Origin: a virus
IMG/VR virus record: IMGVR_UViG_3300036846_000162
Coordinates: 1 to 54,904 of that record
DNA: 54,904 nucleotides
Strand: one strand, 5' to 3'
Shown here: positions 19,042 through 26,968 of the stretch, one piece after another
Layout of the letters: the number at the start of each line of letters is the position of its first letter
Position numbering within the stretch: the stretch's first letter is position 1
Notes under the pieces: generated by a model
What the model was told of the DNA's origin: nothing
The model's input: the letters and a program-made list of their open reading frames with translations, nothing else
Databases searched by the model: none
Made by a program: the position numbers and the translations under genes

Positions 19042-19502
19042 GGTTTTTTCTTGTTTTGTGTTACAAATTGTTTAAATCGTGTCCATAATTCTAGGTTTTC
19101 CTTGTTCTTACTAAAGGATGCTGTAAATTCCTTCCTATACTCTGCTGGTTCTCCAGCTCTTTTAGCTAGTGTCTCCTCCCTTAAGTCTTTACCACTTATA
19201 CCCATCTCCAATCCATACTTATAGAACAAATACTTAGTAATCTTCTTATCTCCTCTCACTATCTTCTTAGTTAGACTACCACCTGTAAATTCCTTTACTA
19301 GTCTCCTCAATTCCCATAATCTAGCCCTTCTTTTCTCTAATCTCTTAATGGCTCTTTTCCAGATCTTTATTTTTCTAGTTAATGTCCTTGTTCTAAGGTA
19401 ATACTCTGTTTTTAGTATGTTCTTCCTTTTAGTATAGATATGGATATGGGTTATGTAGACTCTTTTGAGGTCAGCTAGGCTCCTCCCCTTCCTTCTTATC
19501 AT
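19038..19502 (-). CDS. Highly basic hypothetical protein, 154 aa
   Basis: The first ~70 residues are extremely rich in Arg and Lys with alternating aromatic residues, suggesting nucleic-acid binding. The second half is mixed charge and helical. It overlaps its neighbours by 4 and 32 bp. No HTH or nuclease motif was recognised. DNA or RNA binding is inferred from charge alone. Confidence 0.6.
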   Translation of the reverse strand: MIRRKGRSLADLKRVYITHIHIYTKRKNILKTEYYLRTRTLTRKIKIWKRAIKRLEKRRARLWELRRLVKEFTGGSLTKKIVRGDKKITKYLFYKYGLEMGISGKDLREETLAKRAGEPAEYRKEFTASFSKNKENLELWTRFKQFVTQNKKKP

Positions 19503-19815
19503 TCTCCCTCCTTATTGGGTCCATACCCACTTTATAATCGAAAAGGCATCTCCATTCCTCACCTGTATCTGCCATAAACACATGTTTACAGCTCATTCTA
19601 GGACATTCATACAAGGTTACTGTTCCTATCTGATGTACATTCACAGCACTGAACTTAACCTTGTTTTCCTCACTATATCCAAGAGTACCTGCTATCTTTT
19701 TCATTGCTCCAGGTGTAGCATGTTCAAATACTGACATTTTGTTGAGATTCTGGAGTGCATCTCCATCATCCCAATTCCGCCCACAATTAGGGCATGTTCC
19801 TAATCTATTTATCAT
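19471..19815 (-). CDS. Zinc-ribbon protein, 114 aa
   Basis: The N-terminus has CPNCGRNWDDGDA and a second pair occurs near residue 71 (YECPRMSCKH), together a likely zinc ribbon with an unusual C-x4-C second knuckle. The ATG at 19815 has AGGAGG upstream, supporting the start. The start codon lies inside the end of the next gene upstream. Function unknown; DNA or RNA contact, or a host-protein adaptor, are possible. Confidence 0.7.
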   Translation of the reverse strand: MINRLGTCPNCGRNWDDGDALQNLNKMSVFEHATPGAMKKIAGTLGYSEENKVKFSAVNVHQIGTVTLYECPRMSCKHVFMADTGEEWRCLFDYKVGMDPIRRENDKKEGEEPS

Positions 19816-20113
19816 TGTTTTCCTCCTTTTTTATTAATTCTAACTGTCCTTCGTCAAACCATGCTAACTTCCCTGTAGGTTTACTTAGGCTGTAGGTTGG
19901 TATATTCTGTACCATAGATACTTGGTTAACTATACCTAGCTTTCCTACCTCACTAGGAGATATGTCAATACATCTCCATATATCTCCCTCGCTTACTATA
20001 GGGTAATTATCACTCTTCTCCCAGTCTTTAGGCTCCCATATAAGATGCCCATACTTAACTACTTTTACTGCATCTCCTATCTTAAATTTAGGTACTACTT
20101 GTTGTTCTTCCAT
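19805..20113 (-). CDS. SH3-like barrel (KOW-type) small protein, 102 aa
   Basis: The sequence KFKIGDAVKVVKYG at residues 9-22 and a later GKLGIVNQV segment follow the pattern of small SH3-like barrels in which GD.V.V is followed by G..G.V. The downstream 79-aa gene (20116-20355) has the same layout, so the two are probably paralogues. No enzyme motif. Likely a small interaction domain. Confidence 0.6.
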   Translation of the reverse strand: MEEQQVVPKFKIGDAVKVVKYGHLIWEPKDWEKSDNYPIVSEGDIWRCIDISPSEVGKLGIVNQVSMVQNIPTYSLSKPTGKLAWFDEGQLELIKKEENNDK

Positions 20114-20115
20114 AG

Positions 20116-20355
20116 TTATATTTTTTGTAGTTGTTCTTCATTATATGGACCATACTTATTGCCTATTCCACTTACATAGTATTTAGGGAAGTTCTTACCT
20201 ATTATCATATCTACCACTCCCTCCTGACCTACTAGCCCAGGCTTTATATCTCTAGGTTCTAATGCGCCTTCATCATTAGGTTCTAGTTCCATTTGTCCAT
20301 ATAGAACTATCTTAACTTTATCACCTACTTTCAGGGTTGTGTTCATTGTTTCCAT
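20116..20355 (-). CDS. SH3-like barrel small protein, 79 aa, paralogue of its neighbour
   Basis: TLKVGDKVKIVLYGQ followed by GLVGQEGVVDMI and a Tyr-rich strand repeats the plan of the 102-aa protein encoded next to it. Two close ATG codons exist (METM and MNTT); the first overlaps the upstream gene by 35 bp. Probably a binding domain; partner unknown. Confidence 0.6.
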   Translation of the reverse strand: METMNTTLKVGDKVKIVLYGQMELEPNDEGALEPRDIKPGLVGQEGVVDMIIGKNFPKYYVSGIGNKYGPYNEEQLQKI

Positions 20356-20605
20356 AACTGTTTATTCTTAATAGTTTATAATACTTACCTAATACTGACT
20401 TCTTAATGATAGCTTTAGAGTGTAACCTTACTATCCTAGATACCTTTCTACCTATATAGAGCCTGACATATCCACTATAGTTCTCTACTTTCTCTAGGTA
20501 CATATCATATCCATATACTCCAGTGTATACTTTTAATCTTTTTTCTGTAGGTCTATTGAATATATCATTAAGTGCTTCCTCCACTATGGTCTTAGTCAGT
20601 TCCAT
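20321..20605 (-). CDS. Hypothetical protein, 94 aa
   Basis: A basic, beta-rich small protein with LKVYTGVYGYDMYLEKV near residue 23 and a run of Arg and Lys. The TG.YG pattern is vaguely like a motif seen in some phage head proteins, but that is not enough to assign a role. It overlaps both neighbours, in line with the packed gene run. Confidence 0.6.
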   Translation of the reverse strand: MELTKTIVEEALNDIFNRPTEKRLKVYTGVYGYDMYLEKVENYSGYVRLYIGRKVSRIVRLHSKAIIKKSVLGKYYKLLRINSYGNNEHNPESR

Positions 20606-20912
20606 TTGTAATTTGTTTAGTTACTTCTTTATAATCAGTATCATATACATTCTCAAGATCATCCATACTCCCTTTACAGGTCTCAAAATGCCTTATTACA
20701 TTAAGTATACCCCTCTCTACTAGCTTACCACACTTCTTACAAAGAAAACATGATGCCCATATCTCCTTCTTTGTAGTTTTTGAGGTTATAGTAGGTTCAC
20801 CTAATCTTTCTTTAGGTATTCCTATGATCTGCTTTATCTCATCTTGCATGGCTGCTAATGTATCTAAGTACTCAAGTATTCTAGGACTTAATTTTGAGTC
20901 TATCTCTTCCAT
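20592..20912 (-). CDS. Putative zinc-finger protein, 106 aa
   Basis: A helical N-terminus is followed by CFLCKKCGKLVERG, with HFETC about 15 residues later. This gives a C-x2-C...H-x3-C arrangement resembling a small zinc finger. It may bind nucleic acid or a host protein. It overlaps the next gene by 13 bp. Confidence 0.6.
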   Translation of the reverse strand: MEEIDSKLSPRILEYLDTLAAMQDEIKQIIGIPKERLGEPTITSKTTKKEIWASCFLCKKCGKLVERGILNVIRHFETCKGSMDDLENVYDTDYKEVTKQITNGTD

Positions 20913-21124
20913 AGTTTACTTTTTAGTTCTGCATCTGGATAACCCTCACCTAACATCTTTAGTGCTTTACCTGCTGATTTAAAATTAGGTTCAGGGTATC
21001 CTAATTCCTTCAAGAACCTGATAATGTCTTTTTCTCTATACACTATTTCATCCTTCTTGCACAGCTCCCCATGTGTGTGTATCTTCATTAGCATTAGAGC
21101 TAATTGGTGTCCTGTTTTTTCCAT
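20900..21124 (-). CDS. Hypothetical protein, 74 aa
   Basis: A short helical protein (MEKTGHQLALMLMKIHTHG...) with repeated Lys/Leu helices. No family recognised. It is part of the overlapping run of small genes and overlaps its downstream neighbour by 13 bp. Confidence 0.55.
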   Translation of the reverse strand: MEKTGHQLALMLMKIHTHGELCKKDEIVYREKDIIRFLKELGYPEPNFKSAGKALKMLGEGYPDAELKSKLWKR

Positions 21125-21128
21125 AGCT

Positions 21129-21284
21129 TTAATACTCCCATCCTTTGTGTTTAATGTTAGGTACTATACCTATAGGTACTCTACGTATCTTCCTATTACG
21201 TTGATTCTTTAGCCATTTCCTTGAGTAAGACCTTCTTCCTAAAAATCTTTCAAGGTGTTCTATCTTCTGTAAACATAAGCTCAT
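21129..21284 (-). CDS. Basic microprotein, 51 aa
   Basis: A short frame starting with ATG at 21284 and preceded by AAGGAGG at ideal spacing; it fills the gap between two called genes exactly. The product MSLCLQKIEHLERFLGRRSY... is very basic (about 14 Arg and Lys in 51 residues), suggesting nucleic-acid or membrane contact. Function unknown; the strong ribosome site is the best support. Confidence 0.6.
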   Translation of the reverse strand: MSLCLQKIEHLERFLGRRSYSRKWLKNQRNRKIRRVPIGIVPNIKHKGWEY

Positions 21285-21294
21285 ATTAACCTCC

Positions 21295-21534
21295 TTACTT
21301 TTTAGTTATTGCTACTCCATCAGCACTATACACTAGTATGTACTTGTTACTATCTACTGTTAACTCATAGACACTAATCAGTGGTGCAGCTACTATCTTC
21401 TTCATGTCTACCCCATCTACTGCTGTAGCTCTATCTAACTGAGTATGTCCATGACTATTTAGATAGTATAATGCCCCTGCTACTATCATTGATAGAGTTA
21501 TAATTGCTATTACTATTTCCAGATTACGTTTCAT
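21295..21534 (-). CDS. Membrane-anchored or exported small protein, 79 aa
   Basis: Residues 7-25 (IVIAIITLSMIVAGALYYL) form a single hydrophobic helix preceded by MKRN, an N-in anchor or uncleaved signal. The rest is a small soluble beta-rich domain. Envelope location is likely; role unknown. Confidence 0.6.
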   Translation of the reverse strand: MKRNLEIVIAIITLSMIVAGALYYLNSHGHTQLDRATAVDGVDMKKIVAAPLISVYELTVDSNKYILVYSADGVAITKK

Positions 21535-21799
21535 CTAATAGATTTTCAATGTGATTACTGTTGTAGAAAGGACTATTGATGTAGAACTGTATTAGTAGCT
21601 CCTTTGGTAAGTCCTCTGCTTTCTCTATTACTACCCCTGGCTCCAGACTCAAAGCTAAAGTACCATCATTAGCCTGTATCCTAGTGTTTACTCCTCTGAA
21701 TGTATGTGATTCCTCCTTTATCACAGAAAAGAGTTGGGTATTTTCTACCCACTCTTTAAATTGTTTAGCTTGGCTCTCTGTTAGTTGTATTTGATTCAT
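21524..21799 (-). CDS. Hypothetical protein, 91 aa
   Basis: The ATG at 21799 has a GGAGG site upstream. A soluble acidic protein containing ESQAKQFKEWVENTQ and EDLPKELLIQFY. The phrase LPEELKKS in the neighbouring 73-aa protein resembles DLPKELLIQ here, so the two may be distant relatives. No function recognised. Confidence 0.6.
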   Translation of the reverse strand: MNQIQLTESQAKQFKEWVENTQLFSVIKEESHTFRGVNTRIQANDGTLALSLEPGVVIEKAEDLPKELLIQFYINSPFYNSNHIENLLDET

Positions 21800-21818
21800 T
21801 GGTGTCCTCCTTTGTACT

Positions 21819-22040
21819 CTATCTACTTTCTTTAATAGATTTCTTTAATTCTTCTGGTAAGTTATCAAAGTTGTGCAGTTTAAAAGTATTACCTCCTACA
21901 TGCTCAAACCAGTAAGGTATATAGTACCATTTAGGCGTACTATCTTCAAACATAATATGAGAGCAATCTGCTAAGAACTTCTTCTGCTCATCTGTAACTT
22001 TCATTGTAATACCATTATTCGGTATCATGCTAATTTCCAT
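21819..22040 (-). CDS. Hypothetical protein, 73 aa
   Basis: The start is supported by AGGAGG upstream. A small protein with an aromatic centre (WYYIPYWFEH) and the C-terminal phrase NLPEELKKSIKES. Possibly related to the preceding 91-aa protein. Function unknown. Confidence 0.6.
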   Translation of the reverse strand: MEISMIPNNGITMKVTDEQKKFLADCSHIMFEDSTPKWYYIPYWFEHVGGNTFKLHNFDNLPEELKKSIKESR

Positions 22041-22347
22041 TTTTATCCTCCTTTTTTATTATTAGTTTAAGTAATTCTATCTGGTCTTTGGTTAACTCTA
22101 TCTTCTTGCTGAACCTTCTTTGAGGATGACCATAAAGATAGTTCTTAAGATAGTCTCCCAATGTTATCAGACCTACCCCTATAATACCATTACCATCTAT
22201 ACTAGCATCTATAACTTTTTCAATAGTCAAATTCCTTCTTATCATTAGATCTAGTACTTCCTCTTGTGTTATAGGAGTCTCTATCTTCTGTGCTGGTGGA
22301 GTAGCTCTCCTATAACCTATCTTATCACCTTTCTTAATCTTTGCCAT
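22030..22347 (-). CDS. Hypothetical protein, 105 aa
   Basis: It begins MAKIKKGDKIGYRRA, with a central ITQEEVLDLMIRRNLTIEKVIDA helical region and a Lys-rich tail. Could be a small helical binding protein; no motif recognised. It overlaps the neighbours on both sides. Confidence 0.55.
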   Translation of the reverse strand: MAKIKKGDKIGYRRATPPAQKIETPITQEEVLDLMIRRNLTIEKVIDASIDGNGIIGVGLITLGDYLKNYLYGHPQRRFSKKIELTKDQIELLKLIIKKEDKNGN

Positions 22348-22573
22348 TACTACCTTTTTTTTGATTTGACATAGAGCTTAGAATAAATTGTTGTACAGCT
22401 ATCTCTAAGTCCTTCTTTAATGCAGCTTTCTTACTCTTTAACTCACTAACATTAATTGTAAGCTTAATCCACATATCATCTGACTTAGCTTGGCTCCTTA
22501 TCCACTTAGCTTCAGTAATATCCCTCTGTACCTGCTGTATTTCATTAGCTATCTTTACTATGTGATTTGACAT
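22334..22573 (-). CDS. Coiled-coil protein, 79 aa
   Basis: Almost the whole length is predicted by eye to be one amphipathic helix (IANEIQQVQRDITEAKW...), with heptad-like Leu/Ile spacing and abundant Lys and Glu. Likely oligomerises. Function unknown. Confidence 0.55.
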   Translation of the reverse strand: MSNHIVKIANEIQQVQRDITEAKWIRSQAKSDDMWIKLTINVSELKSKKAALKKDLEIAVQQFILSSMSNQKKGSNGKD

Positions 22574-22582
22574 TGTTTCCTC

Positions 22583-22672
22583 CTATTTTCTTTTTCTAAT
22601 TGATAATCCTACAAAATAGCCCAGTGTAAAACCAACTAAAATAGCTACTATACCAATCCAATCTATAGTCAT
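22583..22672 (-). CDS. Single-helix membrane microprotein, 29 aa
   Basis: ATG at 22672 with GGAGG upstream, and its start overlaps the stop of the preceding gene (ATGA). MTIDWIGIVAILVGFTLGYF is a complete transmembrane helix, followed by a basic tail (SIRKRK). Such tiny phage membrane peptides often act on host envelope functions or lysis timing; that is inference. Confidence 0.5.
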   Translation of the reverse strand: MTIDWIGIVAILVGFTLGYFVGLSIRKRK

Positions 22673-22884
22673 ACTATCCTCCTTTTAATTTGTGTTGAAC
22701 TAACCCATCTTTTCTCTGATGCTGAGGTCTTTCCTGCTATCAGTACTTCAAATTCTACCCTTGGATTACTAATGTACTGTATCATCCTTATATCTTCTAT
22801 GATATAAAGACCAGGACTACTCTCTAGTTCAATAGTATCTCCTGGTTCATAGGGTAGGAAACCCTTTGCTACTTGCATTTTCAT
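22669..22884 (-). CDS. Small beta-rich hypothetical protein, 71 aa
   Basis: It begins MKMQVAKGFLPYEPGDTIELE, has a GDTIEL turn like small barrel folds, and ends in a basic strand. AAGGAGG upstream supports the start. The stop TGA overlaps the ATG of the 29-aa membrane peptide. Function unknown. Confidence 0.6.
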   Translation of the reverse strand: MKMQVAKGFLPYEPGDTIELESSPGLYIIEDIRMIQYISNPRVEFEVLIAGKTSASEKRWVSSTQIKRRIV

Positions 22885-22999
22885 CTTCCTTATTTCCTCC
22901 TTTGTTTTGTCGTTTAAATATTGACCAATAATAGAACACTATAGCTAGTACCGCTATAGCTAGATTAGACCATATCCATACTTCGAGTATCAGTAGCAT
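22847..22999 (-). CDS. Membrane microprotein, 50 aa (overlapping frame)
   Basis: MLLILEVWIWSNLAIAVLAI plus a following aromatic stretch makes one hydrophobic helix, then a charged Lys/Glu tail. It bridges the gap between two genes but overlaps both by 35-38 bp in other frames, so it is less secure than its neighbours. The hydrophobic design argues that it is more than chance. Confidence 0.4.
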   Translation of the reverse strand: MLLILEVWIWSNLAIAVLAIVFYYWSIFKRQNKGGNKEDENASSKGFPTL

Positions 23000-23192
23000 C
23001 ATTAGCCTCCTTCTTTTCCCAGTTATCTAATACTAGCTTTAATATATCAGCTGCTTCCAGAAGATATCCCTTCTCTATCTCCGTAAGAGAAGAGAAGTCA
23101 CTACGTGGCATATTTCTTGCTTGTGCATATAGACCACTTATCTTAAACTTAGTCCAGTTTCTTTTATGTGCTTCTTGTTGTTTATCTGTCAT
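22965..23192 (-). CDS. Hypothetical protein, 75 aa
   Basis: The frame can extend to an ATG at 23240, but that start would include a terminator-like hairpin, so the internal ATG at 23192 (MTDKQQEAHKRNW) is preferred. The protein is helical with SSLTEIEKGYLLEAADILK. Function unknown. Confidence 0.5.
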   Translation of the reverse strand: MTDKQQEAHKRNWTKFKISGLYAQARNMPRSDFSSLTEIEKGYLLEAADILKLVLDNWEKKEANDATDTRSMDMV

Positions 23193-23210
23193 ACTCACTA
23201 TTTTAGTGGT

Positions 23211-23236
23211 TAAAAAGGGCAGGCTCGTTTGCCCTA
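23211..23236 (-). terminator. Hairpin with T-run after the 23265-23594 gene
   Basis: Read on the minus strand, AGGGCA...TGCCCT pairs across an 8-base loop and is followed by TTTTT, a typical intrinsic terminator. It stands just downstream of the 109-aa gene and upstream of the next one. Confidence 0.6.
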
Positions 23237-23264
23237 ACATCTCCTGCCCAGTACAAGAACGAAT

Positions 23265-23594
23265 TTAAACTGTACTGACTTGTGGTGGTAAGTTCTGTAT
23301 AACTTCTTTCAGGTTATCTGGTAGTACTGCTAACTCATCTTCCCTCAATGACATAATACCATCATCAGGAGCTACTCCAAAGAATACTTCCCATTCTCCT
23401 ACCGATGTATCATCAAGAAAAGACTTCTTTAGCCTACCCTGAATAGCCCTACATGAATAATTTACCTGTGTGCCAGCCATACAGGTATGTGTCTTTACAT
23501 CAAGTACTTCTACGGCTGAAATGTGTCCTGTTGTATCCCTACTATATTTATGTTTGAGTAGGTCACCAATGTTGAACTTTGTTTCTACTGTCAT
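23265..23594 (-). CDS. SH3-like hypothetical protein, 109 aa
   Basis: It starts MTVETKFNIGDLLKHKYSRD and contains alternating beta-type segments; KFNIGDLLKHK resembles the N-terminal strand of the SH3-like proteins at 19.8-20.4 kb. The acidic C-terminus ends in a Pro/Val tail. It overlaps the upstream gene by 4 bp and a terminator follows it. Confidence 0.55.
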   Translation of the reverse strand: MTVETKFNIGDLLKHKYSRDTTGHISAVEVLDVKTHTCMAGTQVNYSCRAIQGRLKKSFLDDTSVGEWEVFFGVAPDDGIMSLREDELAVLPDNLKEVIQNLPPQVSTV

Positions 23595-24034
23595 GTTGTG
23601 TCTCCTTTTTGTTTTAAATTTCTGTCTATTTCTTCTAATAGCTTATCTCCCTTTTCCTCTGTGTGTATATCCACATAGCTGTCTACGAACTCTACAAAAG
23701 CTTCTCCTCCTTTATCTCCATATATCTTTAAAGCCTGTGAGAATAGACTCGCATAAAGTATATGTCTATACTTAAAGAATAAGTCTATCTTATGATTAAT
23801 TTCATCACTCCTTTGCTCTTGCTCTGCTATCCCCTCTGGAGTATTATGCTCATGTGCCATAGTACCCATTATTCCTTTAAACATAGGATGTGACTCATGC
23901 ATAGTATACATACCTACTGTAGCAAATAGGTGTCCATCTACCCTAAAGTAGAGCCTATCATCTTTATATTCTACATTAGTAATGACAGACTCTGGTTTTA
24001 GTACACTTTGTAGCTCTAGCCATTCCCTCCTCAT
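23591..24034 (-). CDS. Hypothetical protein, 147 aa
   Basis: A soluble protein with an N-terminal beta region (YKDDRLYFRVDGHLFATVG), a His-rich middle (MAHEHNTPEG) and a helical C-terminus. No catalytic motif identified. The overlap of 4 bp on both sides shows tight coupling with its neighbours. Confidence 0.65.
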   Translation of the reverse strand: MRREWLELQSVLKPESVITNVEYKDDRLYFRVDGHLFATVGMYTMHESHPMFKGIMGTMAHEHNTPEGIAEQEQRSDEINHKIDLFFKYRHILYASLFSQALKIYGDKGGEAFVEFVDSYVDIHTEEKGDKLLEEIDRNLKQKGDTT

Positions 24035-24654
24035 GTTTTTGGTTTTAAATGGTGATTAAATACTTCGCTTTCTTCTGTTGGTGGAAAGTCTAACTCTCCT
24101 GTCATATCTTCTGCCTTTAAGGTAGTACCATAGAACTCATTCAACTGCTTGGCAAATTTGATCTTATACCTATTATCTTTTACTAGTATCCGTCTATAGA
24201 TTGGATGTACATTAAAATAGTTGTCAATGTCCTCCTGACTGTACATCTTACTATAGCTACCCATCTTAAAGGTCTCAAAAGCCTTGAAGTACTTGACTGG
24301 CAGTTTAACTATTATCATGTGTAGAGTCGTCTTCTGTATGTTACCGTATACATAATCGTTATCATAACTGTCATGGTTCCTGATGAAATCCAGAAAGGCT
24401 GTAAAATAGGTTGTAGCGATGTCGCTGTCCAGTAATATGAATATGTGCTTCTCATGCTTATACCCCCTGTTTGATACTATGATATCTCCTATACCTACTG
24501 CTACCTTATATGCATTGTTCAGTCTCTTAGTGAACTCATGCCCATAGGATTTAAGGCATGGTAATAAATACTTCCTAGTCTTGTTGGGAAATATACCCCA
24601 GTCCCTCTGGTTAGTGACTTTATCTAAGAATATATCTCCCACTTGTATTTTCAT
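24031..24654 (-). CDS. Hypothetical protein, 207 aa
   Basis: A mixed alpha/beta protein beginning MKIQVGDIFLDKV, rich in Tyr, Phe and Lys, with HIFILLDSDIATTYF near the middle. No recognised family. It lies directly downstream of the PD-(D/E)XK nuclease and may act with it. Confidence 0.65.
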   Translation of the reverse strand: MKIQVGDIFLDKVTNQRDWGIFPNKTRKYLLPCLKSYGHEFTKRLNNAYKVAVGIGDIIVSNRGYKHEKHIFILLDSDIATTYFTAFLDFIRNHDSYDNDYVYGNIQKTTLHMIIVKLPVKYFKAFETFKMGSYSKMYSQEDIDNYFNVHPIYRRILVKDNRYKIKFAKQLNEFYGTTLKAEDMTGELDFPPTEESEVFNHHLKPKT

Positions 24655-24668
24655 AGTCAGCTTGTTTA

Positions 24669-25910
24669 TTAGATTGGTAAATCTGTTTTAAACTCTCCAT
24701 CTACCCATACTATACCTCTCTTCTCTTCTAATAGCTTCTCCACACTAAAATCATAAGCCTTATAGGTAGCATATTTCTGTAAGGCAGCATACCATCCATC
24801 CACCTCATCATCACCATTAACTCCTCTTAGCATTGCTTCCATCTTCATAGGGAATATTAAAGGTATACCTGCACTACTAGTACTTTCTACTATGAAAGCA
24901 AACTGATCTATATGATAGTCTCTAACATCCTTTCCTACTATCTTACAGATGGTCTCTAAACACTGCTTTATTCCCCTTGTATAGAAAGCTGCTTGAACAT
25001 CTCCTCTTCTCTTCTCTATTACAGTATTAAACTTAGTTACCGGCTGTCCAGTAGTCTTAACATCCATTGGAGTTATCTTCTTTAGCTTATGACTGATTCT
25101 TGTAGTATCTAGCATACACTTACAGAATACTGTAGCCTGAACTACTTCCTTACCTACCATTATGGTTACTTCCTCTTCCCATTCCAGTATAAGCTGATAG
25201 ATAATATCTGTCTCACTTGTACCATTGTAATTAGCAGGATCAAATAACCCTTTAGTAAACTTATGTGTAAGTAAGCTATTAGCTACTGCTCTTGATACCT
25301 CATACTGTACCTGTGAAAGAACCTGTTTACCACTCGACTTTAATAAGTCTTGCCAATAGCTCTCACAAGTACCATCTGCTAACAGCATCTTATCAGCTCT
25401 GGTATCTTCCATCCAACTCCTTTCATCAACCTCACCCTTCTTGAGCTTCTCACTTGGTACCTTGAGATTCATATAATATCCTACAGTTCCATCAGCACTC
25501 ACTATAGTATTCATAGCATCATACAATTCCTTCCTAAATGAACCTAACCTATCTCCTGGTACTACCTGATGGTATGGAAGATCTATCGAAGGCTCTCCTT
25601 TGACTACCAACTTGTCATAGATCTTCCTGACGACAAGTATTGCCTTATCTGAGGGCTTCTTAGCTAATCCCTCATAATAATATCTCTCCTTAAATACTTC
25701 CTCTCCTTCAGTGATAAGACAATCTACTGCCTTACCAATAATGAAGTGTTCGGCATCTTCAGCATAGAACTCCTCTTCTTTCTTGAGTTCTTCCTGCTTG
25801 TTAATATAAGCCTGCATTCCACTAAATAATATAGCCTTGATTGCAGACTGATTCATTGCGGTACTTTGGTAGTACTCGTCTATCTGTTCTTTTGGTGTGC
25901 GGTATATCAT
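24669..25910 (-). CDS. PD-(D/E)XK superfamily nuclease (RecB/ExoVIII-like), 413 aa
   Basis: The catalytic layout is visible: AEHFIIGKAVDCL (H55), MLDTT (D268), MDVKTTGQ (D283-x-K285) and GDVQAAFYTRG (Q306, Y310). These match motifs I-III plus the QxxxY box of lambda-exonuclease/RecB/Cas4-type nucleases. It likely degrades or resects DNA ends in phage recombination or host DNA breakdown. It is the first gene after a G7 element (element A), 17 bp upstream of its start, so it probably heads the 17.5-25.9 kb transcription unit. Confidence 0.82.
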   Translation of the reverse strand: MIYRTPKEQIDEYYQSTAMNQSAIKAILFSGMQAYINKQEELKKEEEFYAEDAEHFIIGKAVDCLITEGEEVFKERYYYEGLAKKPSDKAILVVRKIYDKLVVKGEPSIDLPYHQVVPGDRLGSFRKELYDAMNTIVSADGTVGYYMNLKVPSEKLKKGEVDERSWMEDTRADKMLLADGTCESYWQDLLKSSGKQVLSQVQYEVSRAVANSLLTHKFTKGLFDPANYNGTSETDIIYQLILEWEEEVTIMVGKEVVQATVFCKCMLDTTRISHKLKKITPMDVKTTGQPVTKFNTVIEKRRGDVQAAFYTRGIKQCLETICKIVGKDVRDYHIDQFAFIVESTSSAGIPLIFPMKMEAMLRGVNGDDEVDGWYAALQKYATYKAYDFSVEKLLEEKRGIVWVDGEFKTDLPI

Positions 25911-25926
25911 AGTACTTTGTTTTATT

Positions 25927-25956
25927 CGATTATTAGGGGGGGTTGATAGGCTTTAC
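25927..25956 (-). promoter_or_regulatory. G7 element A (candidate phage RNAP promoter)
   Basis: + strand core TTAGGGGGGGTTGATAGG at 25933-25950; read on the minus strand it is CCTATCAACCCCCCCTAA. The core lies 22 bp upstream of the nuclease start and downstream of the stop at 25966. One of eight near-identical intergenic copies in the same orientation. Confidence 0.65.
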
Positions 25957-25965
25957 TTCGGTGAC

Positions 25966-26160
25966 CTACAATGGTAGCATACGATTCTCATTTATCCAGT
26001 CTATCATTTTTTGTGCCTCTCTTAATATCCCATCTACAGTATCACAATTACGTGTCTTACTTACTATCTGTATTATCTTCCATCTAAAGTCAGCTCCTCC
26101 TACTTCTACTTTCAGAGGAGTCTTATGAAATTCTTCTAGCATCTTATCAAGAGCATCCAT
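25966..26160 (-). CDS. Hypothetical protein, 64 aa
   Basis: A small helical protein (MDALDKMLEEFHKTPLKVEV...) that ends in TAG just before G7 element A, so it is the last gene of the replication unit. No function recognised. Confidence 0.6.
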   Translation of the reverse strand: MDALDKMLEEFHKTPLKVEVGGADFRWKIIQIVSKTRNCDTVDGILREAQKMIDWINENRMLPL

Positions 26161-26164
26161 AGCT

Positions 26165-26437
26165 TTAAGTTGTTATGTTTAATGTATCTAACATTTGCAG
26201 TAATCTGTTTCTCCTTTTTATTGCTTCCTCTTTTAACCTCTCTACTGTTGATGTCATTAATACTACCTGATTGTTATATGTATCAATCTTATCTTGTAAC
26301 CTTTGATTCTCTATCCTAAGACGTGTTGCTTCTACTTGTTGTTCCTTTAACTTGTTACGCATATTTTGAAGCGTAAATATAGCAGCTATAATGCTTACTG
26401 AATATAAGCATAATACTATTATTTGTCCTATTGTCAT
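26165..26437 (-). CDS. Membrane-anchored coiled-coil protein, 90 aa
   Basis: Residues 4-24 form a transmembrane helix, followed by ~60 residues of heptad-like coiled coil (KLKEQQVEATRLRIENQRLQ). The layout resembles i-spanins or membrane scaffolds, but it lies in the replication module far from the endolysin, so the role is open. Confidence 0.65.
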   Translation of the reverse strand: MTIGQIIVLCLYSVSIIAAIFTLQNMRNKLKEQQVEATRLRIENQRLQDKIDTYNNQVVLMTSTVERLKEEAIKRRNRLLQMLDTLNITT

Positions 26438-26439
26438 AA

Positions 26440-26958
26440 TTAACCTCCTTCTTTAATACTGTTTAATCTTGCGAACTCTCCAAAAAATTCCTTAGCCTTA
26501 TCATTGTAAGCTATTGCTGCATCCTCCTCACTAGTGAATCTTCCTAAATTATAATTCTTGCCTTTATGCCTTACTTGAGCCTTCCATTTACTGTTTATGG
26601 TATCCCAACTTACACCCTTATACATAGAACTACCATCAGAATGTTTACTTGTATTAGCGTTATTTTGTAAGATTGTAGCTATTCTAAGATTTTCCCTTCT
26701 ATTATCCAATCCATCACAGTTTTTATGGTCTACTCTTATAGTGGGTTCTAGTAGTAGTCTTAATATCTGCCTATGCATCTTAACAATAGTAGGGTATCTG
26801 TTGGCTCTTTCTTCTTTAGTTGATCTTCTATGGGCATATAGCAAATTTGAGTTTGGATTACATATACACCATCTATACTTAGATAGCTCCTCATAGTCTT
26901 CATCATCTACTAGTATGCCTATCCTGTCTCTGTTTTTTATTGCTATTATCTCTTTCAT
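26440..26958 (-). CDS. HNH homing endonuclease with AP2 DNA-binding domain
   Basis: The true start is the ATG at 26958 (MKEIIAIKNRD); a longer frame begins with TTG. The HNH core contains MHRQI, VDHKNCDGLDNRRENL and RIAT. An AP2 domain follows (YKGVSW...YNLGRFTSEEDAAIAY) and reads DNA. The protein is paralogous to the one at 47.8-48.3 kb. It is free-standing between a coiled-coil gene and the resolvase gene, so it is probably a selfish mobile endonuclease that cuts phage DNA lacking it. Confidence 0.85.
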   Translation of the reverse strand: MKEIIAIKNRDRIGILVDDEDYEELSKYRWCICNPNSNLLYAHRRSTKEERANRYPTIVKMHRQILRLLLEPTIRVDHKNCDGLDNRRENLRIATILQNNANTSKHSDGSSMYKGVSWDTINSKWKAQVRHKGKNYNLGRFTSEEDAAIAYNDKAKEFFGEFARLNSIKEGG

Positions 26959-26968
26959 ACTACATAGT